Part shown: positions 26,358 to 35,676 of the stretch, in pieces | How positions within the stretch are numbered: position 1 is the first letter of the stretch | Layout: each line of letters opens with the position of its first letter | Origin: Cyclobacteriaceae bacterium | GTDB lineage: Bacteria > Bacteroidota > Bacteroidia > Cytophagales > Cyclobacteriaceae | Direction: 5' to 3' | DNA length: 64,000 nucleotides | Assembly (NCBI GenBank): GCA_019638395.1 | Contig: JAHBTX010000003.1 | Coordinates: forward strand, 248,001 to 312,000 | Program-made: the position numbers and the translations under genes | The notes under the pieces: model-generated | Seen by the model: the letters and a program-made list of their open reading frames with translations, nothing else | Told to the model about the DNA's origin: nothing | The model's database searches: none

Positions 26358-27809
26358 TTGAAACAAATTGTTATAGCAATAGATATAGGTACCACCAGCA
26401 CAAAAGCCTTGGGTGTTTTGTCAACCGGTGTGGTGCTTGCCCAGCACCAGGTGTTTTATCCAACACATTATCCAAGGCCTGGCTATGCTGAGCAGGATGC
26501 TACCGAAATTCTTAATGCAGTAATCACCTCGCTGCAAGCGGTTGCTACCCAAATTCATTTAACCAATGTAAAGGCCATTTGCTTTAGCAGCGCCATGCAC
26601 AGTTTAGTGGCGGTTGATGCTTTGGGCAATGCACTAACGCCTTTAATTACATGGGCTGATACCCGAAGTTCAACTCAGGCTAAAGAATTAAAAAGTACTT
26701 CTGTTGCTCTGCAATTACATCACGAAACAGGAACACCTGTTCATCCTATGTCGCCCTTGTGTAAGTTAATTTGGTTGCGTGAAAGGGCCCGTGAAATATT
26801 TAATACAGCGCATAAATTTATTTCTATAAAAGAGTTTGTCTGGTTTCATCTTACAGGTGAGTTTAAGGTAGATTATTCCATTGCCTCGGCAACAGGTTTA
26901 TTTGATATTCATCGATTAACGTGGAGTAATCGTGCGTTAGCAATAGCCGGTATTACCACGGGTCAACTTTCGGAGGTAGTTCCGGCCACCTACACCTACC
27001 AGTCATCCATTTCTTTGCCTGTATTAAAGGATTGGCACCCCATACCTGTTGTGATTGGAGCCAGTGATGGTTGCCTGGCGCAATTAGGTAGCAATGCCAT
27101 GCAGCCCGGTGTCCTTACGATAACCTTAGGCACCAGCGGAGCAGTAAGACGATCAGCCACACGGCAGTTATACGATCCTGCCGGCCGGTTGTTTAATTAC
27201 TTGTTACTTGGTGATGAGACGGTTGCCGGTGGGGCCACCAATAATGGTACGGCCGTAATGGATTGGTTTATACGCGAACTGATTGAACCGGGAACAAGTT
27301 TACAGCAAACTATTTCCAATGTTTGCACACATGTACAAGCCGGTAGCAATGGATTACTTGCTTTACCTTTTCTTCAAGGAGAAAGAGCACCAATCTATAA
27401 TCCGGACGCGCGGGGAGTTTTTTTTTACATCGGTATGCAACATACCCGCCATCATTTTGCACGTGCTTTACTGGAAGCTATTTGTTACGAATTGAAATGG
27501 ATTACAGCAAGCGTGGAATCGGTGTGTGGGCCATCTTCTAAAATAGTAGTAAGTGGAGGTATTACCCATTTTCCCGAATGGATACAGATGCTGGCCAATG
27601 TACTTAATCGCGAGTTGCTTGTAAGGGCTGATCATGATGCATCGGCTATTGGAGCCGCACGCCTGGTGTTTCAGTCGGAAGGAATAGCCTTCCAAGACGA
27701 AGGTCTTAAATCCAATCATTTTAAGCCGGAGTTAGCCCAAGCCCAAATCTATGATGAAGGTTATATCCGGTTCATAAAGTTGTACCAGGCTGTACAATCT
27801 TTATTTTGA
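26358..27809 (+). CDS. gntK: Gluconokinase, FGGY family
   Basis: The 483-residue cytosolic kinase has the FGGY/actin-like ATPase motifs: AIDIGTTSTKALGVL at the N-terminus, TLGTSGAVRR for phosphate binding, and SGGITHFPEWIQMLANVL near the adenosine site. Substrate choice as gluconate rests on overall likeness (GTPVHPMSPLCKLIWLRE) and on the following 6-phosphogluconate dehydrogenase; xylulose or another sugar cannot be excluded. The start is the TTG at 26358, since no ATG precedes the first strand. A weak TAACTTAA box lies 4 bases upstream. Confidence 0.85.
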   Translation: MKQIVIAIDIGTTSTKALGVLSTGVVLAQHQVFYPTHYPRPGYAEQDATEILNAVITSLQAVATQIHLTNVKAICFSSAMHSLVAVDALGNALTPLITWADTRSSTQAKELKSTSVALQLHHETGTPVHPMSPLCKLIWLRERAREIFNTAHKFISIKEFVWFHLTGEFKVDYSIASATGLFDIHRLTWSNRALAIAGITTGQLSEVVPATYTYQSSISLPVLKDWHPIPVVIGASDGCLAQLGSNAMQPGVLTITLGTSGAVRRSATRQLYDPAGRLFNYLLLGDETVAGGATNNGTAVMDWFIRELIEPGTSLQQTISNVCTHVQAGSNGLLALPFLQGERAPIYNPDARGVFFYIGMQHTRHHFARALLEAICYELKWITASVESVCGPSSKIVVSGGITHFPEWIQMLANVLNRELLVRADHDASAIGAARLVFQSEGIAFQDEGLKSNHFKPELAQAQIYDEGYIRFIKLYQAVQSLF

Positions 27810-27969
27810 GATCATTTTTTTATCTAATAAACGCGATTTGGACGCTAATCAAACGGTTGCAGAACAAGAAACTTCGAAATCCTCCAAAACCGGGTTTCCG
27901 TTGTGTGCCCATATGGTTTACTTTGTTTTTAACCATACATAACTTCTGATCAACAAAACTCTTTAAAGA

Positions 27970-28866
27970 ATGCAAATAGGACTAATTGGATTGGGTAAAA
28001 TGGGTTATAACCTCGCACTCAATTTTAAAAGCAAAGGGCATGCAGTAGTGGCGTTTGATGTGAATAAATCGGCAATGGAAAAAATTGCCTTGGAACAAGT
28101 TGATACTGCACCCTCCATTGGTGATCTGGCATTAGCGCTAAGTGGTCGCAAGGTGGTTTGGATAATGGTACCAGCCGGCAATGTGGTAGATGTAGTACTC
28201 AGTAATCTCAAGTATCATTTAGCAGCCGATGATATTGTAATAGATGGTGGTAATTCGCACTTTAAAGATACCCTTACACGTGCCCGCGATCTGGAGAAGT
28301 TGGGCATTCATTACTTAGATTGTGGTACCAGTGGGGGTGTTACCGGTGCGTTGCATGGTGTTTGTACCATGATTGGTGGCAAAAAAGAAGTATTCGATTA
28401 TTGCGAAGAGTTATTCAAATCCATTTCAGTACCCAATGGTTACTTGTACTGTGGCAAATGTGGAAATGGCCACTTTACCAAGATGGTACACAATGGAATT
28501 GAGTATGGCATGATGCAGGCTATTGCTGAAGGTATGGAAGTATTGCATCGGCAAGATCCGGAAATGGATTTGGCGGCTGTTTCAAAAGTATGGAACCATG
28601 GCTCGGTGGTGCGTAGTTGGTTAATGGAACTTACACAACGGGCACTCGAAAAAGATAAAAACCTGGAATCGATAAAGGGTGTAATGCATTCTTCAGGTGA
28701 AGGTAAGTGGACGGTAGAAACAGCCCTGGAAATGGGTGTGCCCACACCCGTTATTACCATGAGTTTATTAATGCGCTACCGATCGCAGGTGGAAGATACC
28801 TTCTCGGGTAAAATTGTGGCTGCTTTACGCAATGAATTTGGCGGCCATGCAGTGGAGAAAAAGTAA
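27970..28866 (+). CDS. gnd: 6-phosphogluconate dehydrogenase, decarboxylating (short form)
   Basis: The 298-residue enzyme converts 6-phosphogluconate to ribulose 5-phosphate and CO2. The Rossmann motif GLIGLGKMG opens the protein; substrate motifs are DGGNSHFKDT, DCGTSGGVTGA and the catalytic Lys region GHFTKMVHNGIEYG. It is the short YqeC/GndA-like form, about 170 residues shorter than the classic dimeric enzyme and often NAD-dependent. It follows gluconokinase by 160 bases that hold no gene, so it may have its own promoter. Confidence 0.92.
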   Translation: MQIGLIGLGKMGYNLALNFKSKGHAVVAFDVNKSAMEKIALEQVDTAPSIGDLALALSGRKVVWIMVPAGNVVDVVLSNLKYHLAADDIVIDGGNSHFKDTLTRARDLEKLGIHYLDCGTSGGVTGALHGVCTMIGGKKEVFDYCEELFKSISVPNGYLYCGKCGNGHFTKMVHNGIEYGMMQAIAEGMEVLHRQDPEMDLAAVSKVWNHGSVVRSWLMELTQRALEKDKNLESIKGVMHSSGEGKWTVETALEMGVPTPVITMSLLMRYRSQVEDTFSGKIVAALRNEFGGHAVEKK

Positions 28867-28874
28867 ATTCCTTT

Positions 28875-28925
28875 AAGCCAAATAAAAAAGCGCTAGCAGA
28901 ATATTTACCTGGCACTTTTTTATTG
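28875..28925. terminator. Imperfect bidirectional terminator
   Basis: Between the convergent gnd and M28 genes, AAAAAAGCGC and a downstream GGCACTTTTTT form an imperfect stem with A- and T-runs on the outside, which suits termination in both directions. Pairing has at least one mismatch and a bulge. Confidence 0.45.
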
Positions 28926-28931
28926 TACGAT

Positions 28932-30134
28932 TTAGAATGTTACTGATAAAGACAACGTTTCGTTCTTGCGTTTCACTTTAACTGGTACCGTTTGGCCTTT
29001 TTCGAATTGGCCCAACGCGGCCATGTAGTCGTTAATGTCTTTAATTTCAAGTTCACCAATCTGAACAATCACATCACCAGTTTGAATACCGGCTTGTTGT
29101 GCGGGCCGGCCATCGGTTACTCCGTCCACCAACAAGCCCGGTTGATCAGATGTATAACTGGGCATTACTCCCAACGTAACTTTAAATGAAGTGCGTGCTG
29201 ACATAGTTTTTTGTTTTGTAGTAAGAAAAGTAAGTTTAGGTGCTGCATCTAATTTTTCAATTACCTGTATAATCAATTCCAATACTTCTTTTTCGCCACC
29301 GTAATTTATTTTATCAGCATCATCGGTTGGCTTGTGATAATCGCTGTGCGAGCCGGTAAAGAAATGCAAGGCGGGAATATTCTTCAGGTAAAACGATGCA
29401 TGGTCAGAAGGCCCCATACCCGATGAATCGGTTTTGATGGTTAACGGTGTTGACACATTTTTTAAAAGTGGCTCCCATACCGGGCTGGTTCCTGTTCCGC
29501 TAATCGAAATAACTTTATTATCCGGTAAACGACCAATCATATCCATATTAATCATAAAGCTAACTTTACTCATATCGATGGTAGGATTTTCCGTGAAGTA
29601 TTTCGATCCGTAAAGGCCTAACTCTTCGCCACTAAAGCAGATAAACAAGAAGTTACTTTTTTCCTTCACTTTGTTTTGAGAAAAATAACGAGCGAGTTCC
29701 AAAACACCGGCCACACCCGAGGCATTATCATCGGCACCGTTGTGAATTTTGCCTTTTGGATTGGCATCCAATGAACTACCATTTTCGCCAAAACCCAAAT
29801 GGTCGTAGTGTGCACCGATTATAATTGTTTTATCGGCCTGGTTATCCAGATAAGCAATGGCATTGTGAGCCTTGCCTTCATCGCCCGTACCATGTACTCC
29901 GGCTTTAAACGGAAACTGTTGTTGAAATGCTTGTTCACCTTTGGGAGTAAGTTTCAGAGCTTTAAATTCTTTCTCGAGGTATTGCAGTGCTTTCTGTTCA
30001 CCTTTTGAACCTGAAAACCGACCTTCCATATCATCGGCAGCTAATACCGTAATGTGCGATTTAATTTTTTTCTCTTCAATCTTTTGGGCAAACCCGCATG
30101 TTGGTATCAGCAAAGCAAATATGAATAAGCGCAT
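28932..30134 (-). CDS. Secreted M28 aminopeptidase with C-terminal PDZ domain
   Basis: The 400-residue protein begins with a signal peptide (MRLFIFALLIPTCGFAQ); the ATG at 30134 was chosen over 30263, which would add a long non-signal leader. The M28 core shows GAHYDHLGFG, NGADDNASGV, CFSGEELGLYGS and HSDYHKPTDDADKINY, which supply the two-zinc site. Residues about 305-400 are a PDZ domain (GLLVDGVTDGRPAQQAGIQT, GDVIVQIGELEIKD). It probably acts as a periplasmic aminopeptidase with the PDZ domain guiding substrates. Confidence 0.9.
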   Translation of the reverse strand: MRLFIFALLIPTCGFAQKIEEKKIKSHITVLAADDMEGRFSGSKGEQKALQYLEKEFKALKLTPKGEQAFQQQFPFKAGVHGTGDEGKAHNAIAYLDNQADKTIIIGAHYDHLGFGENGSSLDANPKGKIHNGADDNASGVAGVLELARYFSQNKVKEKSNFLFICFSGEELGLYGSKYFTENPTIDMSKVSFMINMDMIGRLPDNKVISISGTGTSPVWEPLLKNVSTPLTIKTDSSGMGPSDHASFYLKNIPALHFFTGSHSDYHKPTDDADKINYGGEKEVLELIIQVIEKLDAAPKLTFLTTKQKTMSARTSFKVTLGVMPSYTSDQPGLLVDGVTDGRPAQQAGIQTGDVIVQIGELEIKDINDYMAALGQFEKGQTVPVKVKRKNETLSLSVTF

Positions 30135-30257
30135 TTTAGTCTTTCGTTTTAAGGATGCACAAAGTAACTTCCATTTCCATAACAAAATTACCTCTGGCAG
30201 GAGTTTTTTTAGGGATATAACACCAAACGCATTATTTTTGATAACCTTGAATTTATA

Positions 30258-31100
30258 ATGCATCCAATGAAAGCACCCAACCTTGTATTGCTCACTGATT
30301 TTTCACCACTTTCTAAAGTGGCTATGTTGTACGCGCTTAAAATGGCGGCTCCGCTGGGTGCAAATTTTACTATACTTAACATTGTTCGGGTAGATGGCAT
30401 CCCCAAGGCCAATCTGAAGGCCAAACAACTTGAAAAAACCATTACGGCTATTGCGCAGGAAGAAGGCGATAACCTGGTGGCCGAATTGCGGGCTCAGGTT
30501 AAGGGTAACTACACGCTTACCTTTAAACCTATTAAAGCCCGTACTGTAGCCGAAATGGTTCGGAAGTATGTTAGTAATAATCCTACTAACATGGTGGTAA
30601 TGGGTTTACAAGGAGCATCGGCATTAAAGAAAATGGGCCGGTTGGGAGGTACCACTGTTTCTGTGATTGATGAGTGCCCCGTGCCGGTGTTGGCTATTCC
30701 GGCCTTTGCCAAATACAGCAACATGAAAAATATGGTGTATGCCACCGATATGAAACATGTTAAAAAGGAGCTCGATATAATTGTTGAATTTGCCAAAATA
30801 TTCGGCTCGTTTGTGCACATGATTCACGTGGCACCAACTATCGATAAAAAAATTGAAGCAGCAGGTTTAGCTGTAGATGAAATCGTACAGAAGTATGCCT
30901 ACGATAAAGTAAAATTCGAACTGATTCTGGAGGACGATATTACCAAGGCAATTGGAAACTATATTCAGAAAACCAATGCCGATGTACTAACCACGTTTAC
31001 TCATAAACTAAGCCTGGAAGAGAAAATTTTTGGCAAGAGTGTTACGCGTAAACTGGCTTATCAGGGAACAATACCGTTGCTGGCCGTTAAGCGGAAGTAG
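30258..31100 (+). CDS. Universal stress protein, tandem UspA domains
   Basis: The 280-residue cytosolic protein contains two Usp domains. The first begins NLVLLTDFSPLSKVAMLYAL and carries the nucleotide-loop-like VVMGLQGASALKKMGRLGG. The second begins MKNMVYATDMKHVKKELD but lacks the glycine-rich loop (TFTHKLSLEEKIFGKS), so only the first may bind ATP. The start could also be the ATG at 30267. Upstream are TATTTTTG and TAACCTTG, both candidate -7 boxes. It is transcribed divergently from the M28-PDZ gene. Confidence 0.85.
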   Translation: MHPMKAPNLVLLTDFSPLSKVAMLYALKMAAPLGANFTILNIVRVDGIPKANLKAKQLEKTITAIAQEEGDNLVAELRAQVKGNYTLTFKPIKARTVAEMVRKYVSNNPTNMVVMGLQGASALKKMGRLGGTTVSVIDECPVPVLAIPAFAKYSNMKNMVYATDMKHVKKELDIIVEFAKIFGSFVHMIHVAPTIDKKIEAAGLAVDEIVQKYAYDKVKFELILEDDITKAIGNYIQKTNADVLTTFTHKLSLEEKIFGKSVTRKLAYQGTIPLLAVKRK

Positions 31101-31202
31101 TATTAACCTTTTGCCTGAGGCAATTAAAGGCAATCGGATTTAATCATAATACCTGTAGTATATTCAGATGCTGGGTACAGTTTTCAAAAACACAATATTG
31201 GT

Positions 31203-32639
31203 TTAAAACTCCGCATTACCCGGAAAGCGTGGATACGGAATCACATCGCGGATGTTGGTCATACCTGTTACAAACAAAATCAAGCGCTCAAAGCCTAATC
31301 CAAAGCCGCTGTGTGGTGCCGAGCCAAACTTGCGCAGGTCTAAATACCACCACAAATCTTTTTCGGGCAAGTTCATTTCCTGCACGCGTTTTAATAACCG
31401 ATCGTACCGTTCTTCGCGCTGCGAGCCACCTATAATTTCTCCAATGCCCGGAAACAAAACATCCATAGCCGCTACGGTCTTATTGTCATCGTTCTGGCGC
31501 ATGTAAAATGCTTTTATATCCTTGGGATAATTGTAGAGAATTACCGGTTTCTTAAAGTGTTTTTCTACTAAGTATCGTTCATGTTCCGACTGCAAATCAA
31601 CACCCCACTGATCGATCAGGTATTGAAATTTTTTCTTCTTGTTAGGATTAGAGTTTTTCAGAATCTCAATTGCTTCGGTATAACTCAGTTTCTGAAATTC
31701 ATTTTCGGTAACAAAACGCAGGCGTTCCAATAAGCTTAACTCACTGCGCTGATCTTGCGGCTTGGTATTCTCTTCATCTTGCGCCCGCTTGTGCAAAAAC
31801 TCAAGGTCATCGTTGCAATTATCCAACGCGTACTTTACTAAGTATTGCAACAGGTCAGTAGCCAACTGCATGTTGTCCTGAATATCGTAGAAAGCCATTT
31901 CTGGTTCTATCATCCAGAACTCGGCCAAGTGCCGCGTGGTGTTTGAGTTTTCAGCCCGAAATGTTGGGCCAAACGTATAAATTTCGCTTAGTGCTAATGC
32001 ATAGGTTTCGCCTTCTAACTGGCCCGAAACTGTAAGATTGGTTTCCTTGCCAAAAAAATCTTCTTTATGGTTAATGTGTCCATGTTCATCGCGGGGTGGA
32101 TTGTTTGCATCCAATGTAGTAACCCGAAACATAGCCCCGGCACCTTCGGCATCCGATCCGGTAATAACCGGTGTGTGTATGTAAAAGAACCCCCGATCGT
32201 TAAAAAACTTATGTATCGCGAAAGCCATAGCATGCCGCACACGCATGACAGCGCCAAATGTATTGGTGCGCGAACGCAGGTGTGCAATCTCCCGCAGATA
32301 TTCTAAACTGGGGCGATTCTTCAATTGCAGTGGATAAACTTCTGGATCGCAGTCGCCCAAAATAGTAAGTTCTTTCACTTTCACCTCTACAGCCTGGCCT
32401 TTACCCAACGAAGCAATCAATTCGCCTCTTACTGAAACACATGCACCGGTAGTAATGCGCTTTAACGTGGCTTCATCCAGCGAGTTAAGTTCAACAACCG
32501 CTTGCAGGTTTTGAATGGTTGATCCATCATTAATGGAAATAAACTGGCTGTTGCGGAAGGTGCGAACCCAGCCTTCTGCTTTTACCTGTTGGCCAGTTGG
32601 TTGCGTGGCCAGCAGTGCGTTGATTTTGGTACGTTTCAT
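31203..32639 (-). CDS. asnS: Asparaginyl-tRNA synthetase
   Basis: The 478-residue class IIb enzyme charges tRNA-Asn. The N-terminal OB-fold anticodon-binding domain spans about 1-115 ([20 protein letters not shown]). Class II motif 2 is [20 protein letters not shown] and motif 3 is [16 protein letters not shown], near the C-terminal end IPYPRFPG. Length is typical. It is a single gene facing away from rpoN, with about 100 bases of no recognised content after its stop. Confidence 0.97.
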   Translation of the reverse strand: MKRTKINALLATQPTGQQVKAEGWVRTFRNSQFISINDGSTIQNLQAVVELNSLDEATLKRITTGACVSVRGELIASLGKGQAVEVKVKELTILGDCDPEVYPLQLKNRPSLEYLREIAHLRSRTNTFGAVMRVRHAMAFAIHKFFNDRGFFYIHTPVITGSDAEGAGAMFRVTTLDANNPPRDEHGHINHKEDFFGKETNLTVSGQLEGETYALALSEIYTFGPTFRAENSNTTRHLAEFWMIEPEMAFYDIQDNMQLATDLLQYLVKYALDNCNDDLEFLHKRAQDEENTKPQDQRSELSLLERLRFVTENEFQKLSYTEAIEILKNSNPNKKKKFQYLIDQWGVDLQSEHERYLVEKHFKKPVILYNYPKDIKAFYMRQNDDNKTVAAMDVLFPGIGEIIGGSQREERYDRLLKRVQEMNLPEKDLWWYLDLRKFGSAPHSGFGLGFERLILFVTGMTNIRDVIPYPRFPGNAEF

Positions 32640-32678
32640 CTGTAGGAATACCCTCGTTTTGGGTTGGCAAAAAACGAC

Positions 32679-32700
32679 ATTTTGATTTTTTAATCAAAAT
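32679..32700. promoter_or_regulatory. Perfect inverted repeat between asnS and rpoN
   Basis: ATTTTGATT and AATCAAAAT form a perfect 9-bp inverted repeat around TTTT in the divergent gap. It could be a binding site for a dimeric regulator affecting asnS (start 39 bases away) or rpoN. It resembles an FNR-type TTGAT/ATCAA pair, but the spacing is 6 instead of 4. Function is not established. Confidence 0.35.
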
Positions 32701-32768
32701 CTAAAATCACCCTACTTTACAAGGCCCGAAATGAAGCCGCATACCTTTTTACATAGCATTTGAAGTGG

Positions 32769-32776
32769 TAAATTTG
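32769..32776 (+). promoter_or_regulatory. -7 box of rpoN, TAAATTTG
   Basis: TAAATTTG is a perfect match to TAnnTTTG, 13 bases before the rpoN ATG. The -33 position has only a T-run, so the match is partial. Confidence 0.5.
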
Positions 32777-32789
32777 ACCGAATTATTAC

Positions 32790-34265
32790 ATGCAAAAACT
32801 TAGTTTAAATCAGAGCCTGCAACAGAAACTGTCGCCCCAGCAAATACAGTTTATTAAACTGTTGCAAGTGCCCACAGCCGAGCTTGAAAGCCGAATTGAA
32901 GAAGAGTTGGAGTTGAACCCGGTACTGGAAGAAGGTTCGGATGAGCAACAGGACGAGGCTGATCAGGCTGAACAATCAGATGAACAAGCCGAATCGGAGC
33001 AAACCGAAACAGAAGTTACCAACGATGAGGTGGATATTAAAGACTACCTGCGCGATGACGATTACAACAGCTACAAAACGCAATCGGATGGCGATGGCGA
33101 TGATGATGATGATCGCGAAATGCCTATACCTATGGGTACCTCATTGCACGAAACGCTCCTTACCCAATTGGGATTTCTGGGATTGGATGAACGCCAAACC
33201 AATATTGGCAAGCAACTTATAGGCAGTATTGAAGGCGATGGCTACATCCGCAGAGAACTGGAATCCATTGTAAATGATCTGGCCTTTTCGCAGGGTATTG
33301 AAACCAACCTGAACGAGGTAGAATCTATATTGAAAAAAATTCAAACGTTTGATCCGGCCGGCATTGCAGCACGAAATTTACAAGAGTGTTTGTTATTGCA
33401 ATTGGACCGTATGGACGATGGACAGGATGTAGATGTAATTGTTGGCAAGCGGATTATTGCTGAGTGTTACGAGGAGTTTACCAAAAAACATTATACTAAA
33501 ATTCTAAAGAAGCTCGATCTGGACGATGAAGATTACATTAAAGATGCCATTGAGTTAATTGTAAGACTTAACCCGAAGCCGGGTGGTGAAACCAATACCA
33601 GTGGCGTTAAAAATCAGTATGTAATTCCGGATTTTATTCTAACCAACAACAATGGAAAATTGGAGTTAGCACTTAACTCGCGTAATGCACCCGAACTCCG
33701 GATAAGCCGCTCCTACACCGAAATGTTTAACGCATACGATAAGAGCGATAAGAAAGATAAGAAACTAAAAGAGGCGGTATCATTTGTAAAACAAAAATTA
33801 GATGCAGCCAAATGGTTTATTGATGCTATCAAACAACGGCAGCATACGTTGTTGCGCACCATGCGCGCCATCCTGGAGTTTCAATACGATTATTTTTTGG
33901 AGGGCGATGAAACCAAACTGCGACCCATGATTTTAAAAGACATTGCGCAGATGATTAACATGGATATTTCTACCGTAAGCCGGGTGGCCAGCAGTAAAAC
34001 CATTCAAACCGATTTTGGTGTATTTCCGCTCAAGTATTTTTTCTCAGAAGGTATCAGCACCGATTCGGGCGAGGAGGTAAGCAGCAGGGAAGTAAAACAG
34101 ATTATCAAAGATTTGATTGAAGCCGAAGATAAAAATAAACCTTACTCTGATGATAAACTGGAAGACCTGCTCAATCAAAAAGGATATAACATTGCCAGGC
34201 GCACCGTAGCAAAGTATCGCGAACAATTAAACATACCTGTAGCCCGTTTAAGAAAAGAAATGTGA
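32790..34265 (+). CDS. rpoN: RNA polymerase sigma-54 factor
   Basis: The 491-residue factor has the three expected regions. Region I is Gln/Leu-rich (LNQSLQQKLSPQQIQFIKLL, then IEEELELNPVLEE) and contacts activators. Region II (about 50-115) is strongly acidic. Region III has the core-binding part, the helix-turn-helix (AQMINMDISTVSRVASS) and the RpoN box ARRTVAKYRE near the C-terminus. Transcription by this factor needs enhancer-binding ATPases, none of which are encoded here. The stop overlaps the next gene by 4 bases. Confidence 0.97.
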   Translation: MQKLSLNQSLQQKLSPQQIQFIKLLQVPTAELESRIEEELELNPVLEEGSDEQQDEADQAEQSDEQAESEQTETEVTNDEVDIKDYLRDDDYNSYKTQSDGDGDDDDDREMPIPMGTSLHETLLTQLGFLGLDERQTNIGKQLIGSIEGDGYIRRELESIVNDLAFSQGIETNLNEVESILKKIQTFDPAGIAARNLQECLLLQLDRMDDGQDVDVIVGKRIIAECYEEFTKKHYTKILKKLDLDDEDYIKDAIELIVRLNPKPGGETNTSGVKNQYVIPDFILTNNNGKLELALNSRNAPELRISRSYTEMFNAYDKSDKKDKKLKEAVSFVKQKLDAAKWFIDAIKQRQHTLLRTMRAILEFQYDYFLEGDETKLRPMILKDIAQMINMDISTVSRVASSKTIQTDFGVFPLKYFFSEGISTDSGEEVSSREVKQIIKDLIEAEDKNKPYSDDKLEDLLNQKGYNIARRTVAKYREQLNIPVARLRKEM

Positions 34266-34876
34266 AAGCTGCCGCTACTATTGTTTCCATAATTTTTCAC
34301 CCCTTGTTGCTTACCACTTACATGGTTATGCTATTGGGTACCTTCTTTCCGACTTTGTTAATGATTGCCCCCCAAAACCTGCGGGTGATGACGGCATTTA
34401 TTTTTTGCTTTACATTTTTATTGCCGGTAGTAAACCTGATTATGTTTCGCATGTTCGGTACCATAAGTTCTTACACATTAGAGAACCGAGCGGAACGTAT
34501 AATACCCTTTATAGCCATTGCCCTTATATATATGGTAACTGCACTTTTATTTTTTATTAAACTTCGGTTTTCGGTTTACTTCAATTACCTGTTATTGATT
34601 GTTGCCATGTTAGTTATGGCTGCCGTAGTGCTGAACTTTTTTTTGAAAGTGAGTGTGCATGCGCTGGCAGCCTGGGGTGGTATTGGTATTTTACTTCCAC
34701 TTAACAAAGCGGTTGAACAGCCCGATTTATTATGGCCAACAGCAGGTGCCATTCTGGCTGCAGGGTTTGTAATGGCGGCACGCTTATACCTGAATGCCCA
34801 CACCCCGCGCGAAATGCTGGTGGGCAGCATCACAGGCTTCTCGATTGGTTTTTTTGGAGTACTGTATTTTTTCTAA
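34262..34876 (+). CDS. PAP2-like integral membrane protein
   Basis: The 204-residue protein has about six membrane helices. Late motifs resemble the PAP2 phosphatase family: K129-V-S-V-H133 in place of PSGH, and R174, five residues, H180, three residues, E184 in ARLYLNAHTPRE, like the third PAP2 motif but with Glu for Asp. It may act on a lipid phosphate, or be an inactive relative. It starts with GTG inside the rpoN stop (GTGA), so it is translationally coupled to sigma-54. Confidence 0.7.
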   Translation: MKAAATIVSIIFHPLLLTTYMVMLLGTFFPTLLMIAPQNLRVMTAFIFCFTFLLPVVNLIMFRMFGTISSYTLENRAERIIPFIAIALIYMVTALLFFIKLRFSVYFNYLLLIVAMLVMAAVVLNFFLKVSVHALAAWGGIGILLPLNKAVEQPDLLWPTAGAILAAGFVMAARLYLNAHTPREMLVGSITGFSIGFFGVLYFF

Positions 34877-34893
34877 ACGTAACTACCACATGT

Positions 34894-35676
34894 ATGGAAT
34901 TTAAACATCTGTTGTATTCAGTTGCCAATGGTGTTGCTACCATTACACTCAACCGACCTGAAGTATATAACGCATTGAATGATGAATTAACGTATGAGCT
35001 TCAGGATGCATGGAAGGCTTGTGCAAAAGATGAACAGGTGCGGGTAGTGGTGCTTACCGGTGCCGGAAAAGCATTTTGTTCCGGTCAGGATTTGAAAGCT
35101 GCATCGGGCAAAGAAAAAAGATCATTTATGGAGTCGCTGCATAAACGCTACAATCCAATCATTCGCGCTATGCGCACATTACCCAAACCCATTATAGGCA
35201 GGATAAATGGTGTGGCGGCAGGGGCGGGGTGTTCGCTTGCACTTGCGTGCGATGTGTTGGTAGCTGCTGAAGAAGCGAGTTTGATTGAGGTGTTTATCAA
35301 TATCGGTTTGGTACCCGATTCCGGCTCAGCTTATTTTCTGCCTCGCCTGGTAGGCATAGCCAAAGCGTTTGAACTTTGTTCTACCGGAAGGAAAGTGCCT
35401 GCTGCCGAAGCTTTACAACTTGGATTAGTAAATAAGGTGGTTCCTTTAGCCCAGTTAGATGAAGCCGTAAAAAGTTACACCGATTATTATGCTAATGCAC
35501 CTACTCAGTCGATTGGGTTAATCAAAAGAATGTTGAATAAATCCACCCAGGCATCTTTAGATGAAATGTTGGATTATGAAGCTTATTGCCAGGAAATAGC
35601 CGGAGCCTCTGCCGATTACAAAGAAGGTGTAACTGCGTTTCTGGAAAAACGGAAAGCCGAGTTTAAAGGTCGTTAA
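34894..35676 (+). CDS. Enoyl-CoA hydratase/isomerase family protein (PaaG-like)
   Basis: The 260-residue crotonase-fold enzyme shows the oxyanion-hole segments AFCSGQDLKA (about 60-69) and NGVAAGAGCSLALACD (105-120). The active-site Asp142 in GLVPDSGSAYFLPR matches PaaG, which isomerises the ring epoxide of phenylacetyl-CoA or shifts double bonds in enoyl-CoAs. I chose ATG 34894; a longer frame from 34732 runs antiparallel to known family starts and overlaps the membrane protein. No other phenylacetate genes are nearby, so the true substrate is open. Confidence 0.88.
   Translation: MEFKHLLYSVANGVATITLNRPEVYNALNDELTYELQDAWKACAKDEQVRVVVLTGAGKAFCSGQDLKAASGKEKRSFMESLHKRYNPIIRAMRTLPKPIIGRINGVAAGAGCSLALACDVLVAAEEASLIEVFINIGLVPDSGSAYFLPRLVGIAKAFELCSTGRKVPAAEALQLGLVNKVVPLAQLDEAVKSYTDYYANAPTQSIGLIKRMLNKSTQASLDEMLDYEAYCQEIAGASADYKEGVTAFLEKRKAEFKGR

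Noticed and set aside
34732-34893. Upstream extension of the enoyl-CoA hydratase frame
   Set aside because: It would overlap the PAP2-like gene and has no family resemblance; the ATG at 34894 starts at the usual N-terminus.
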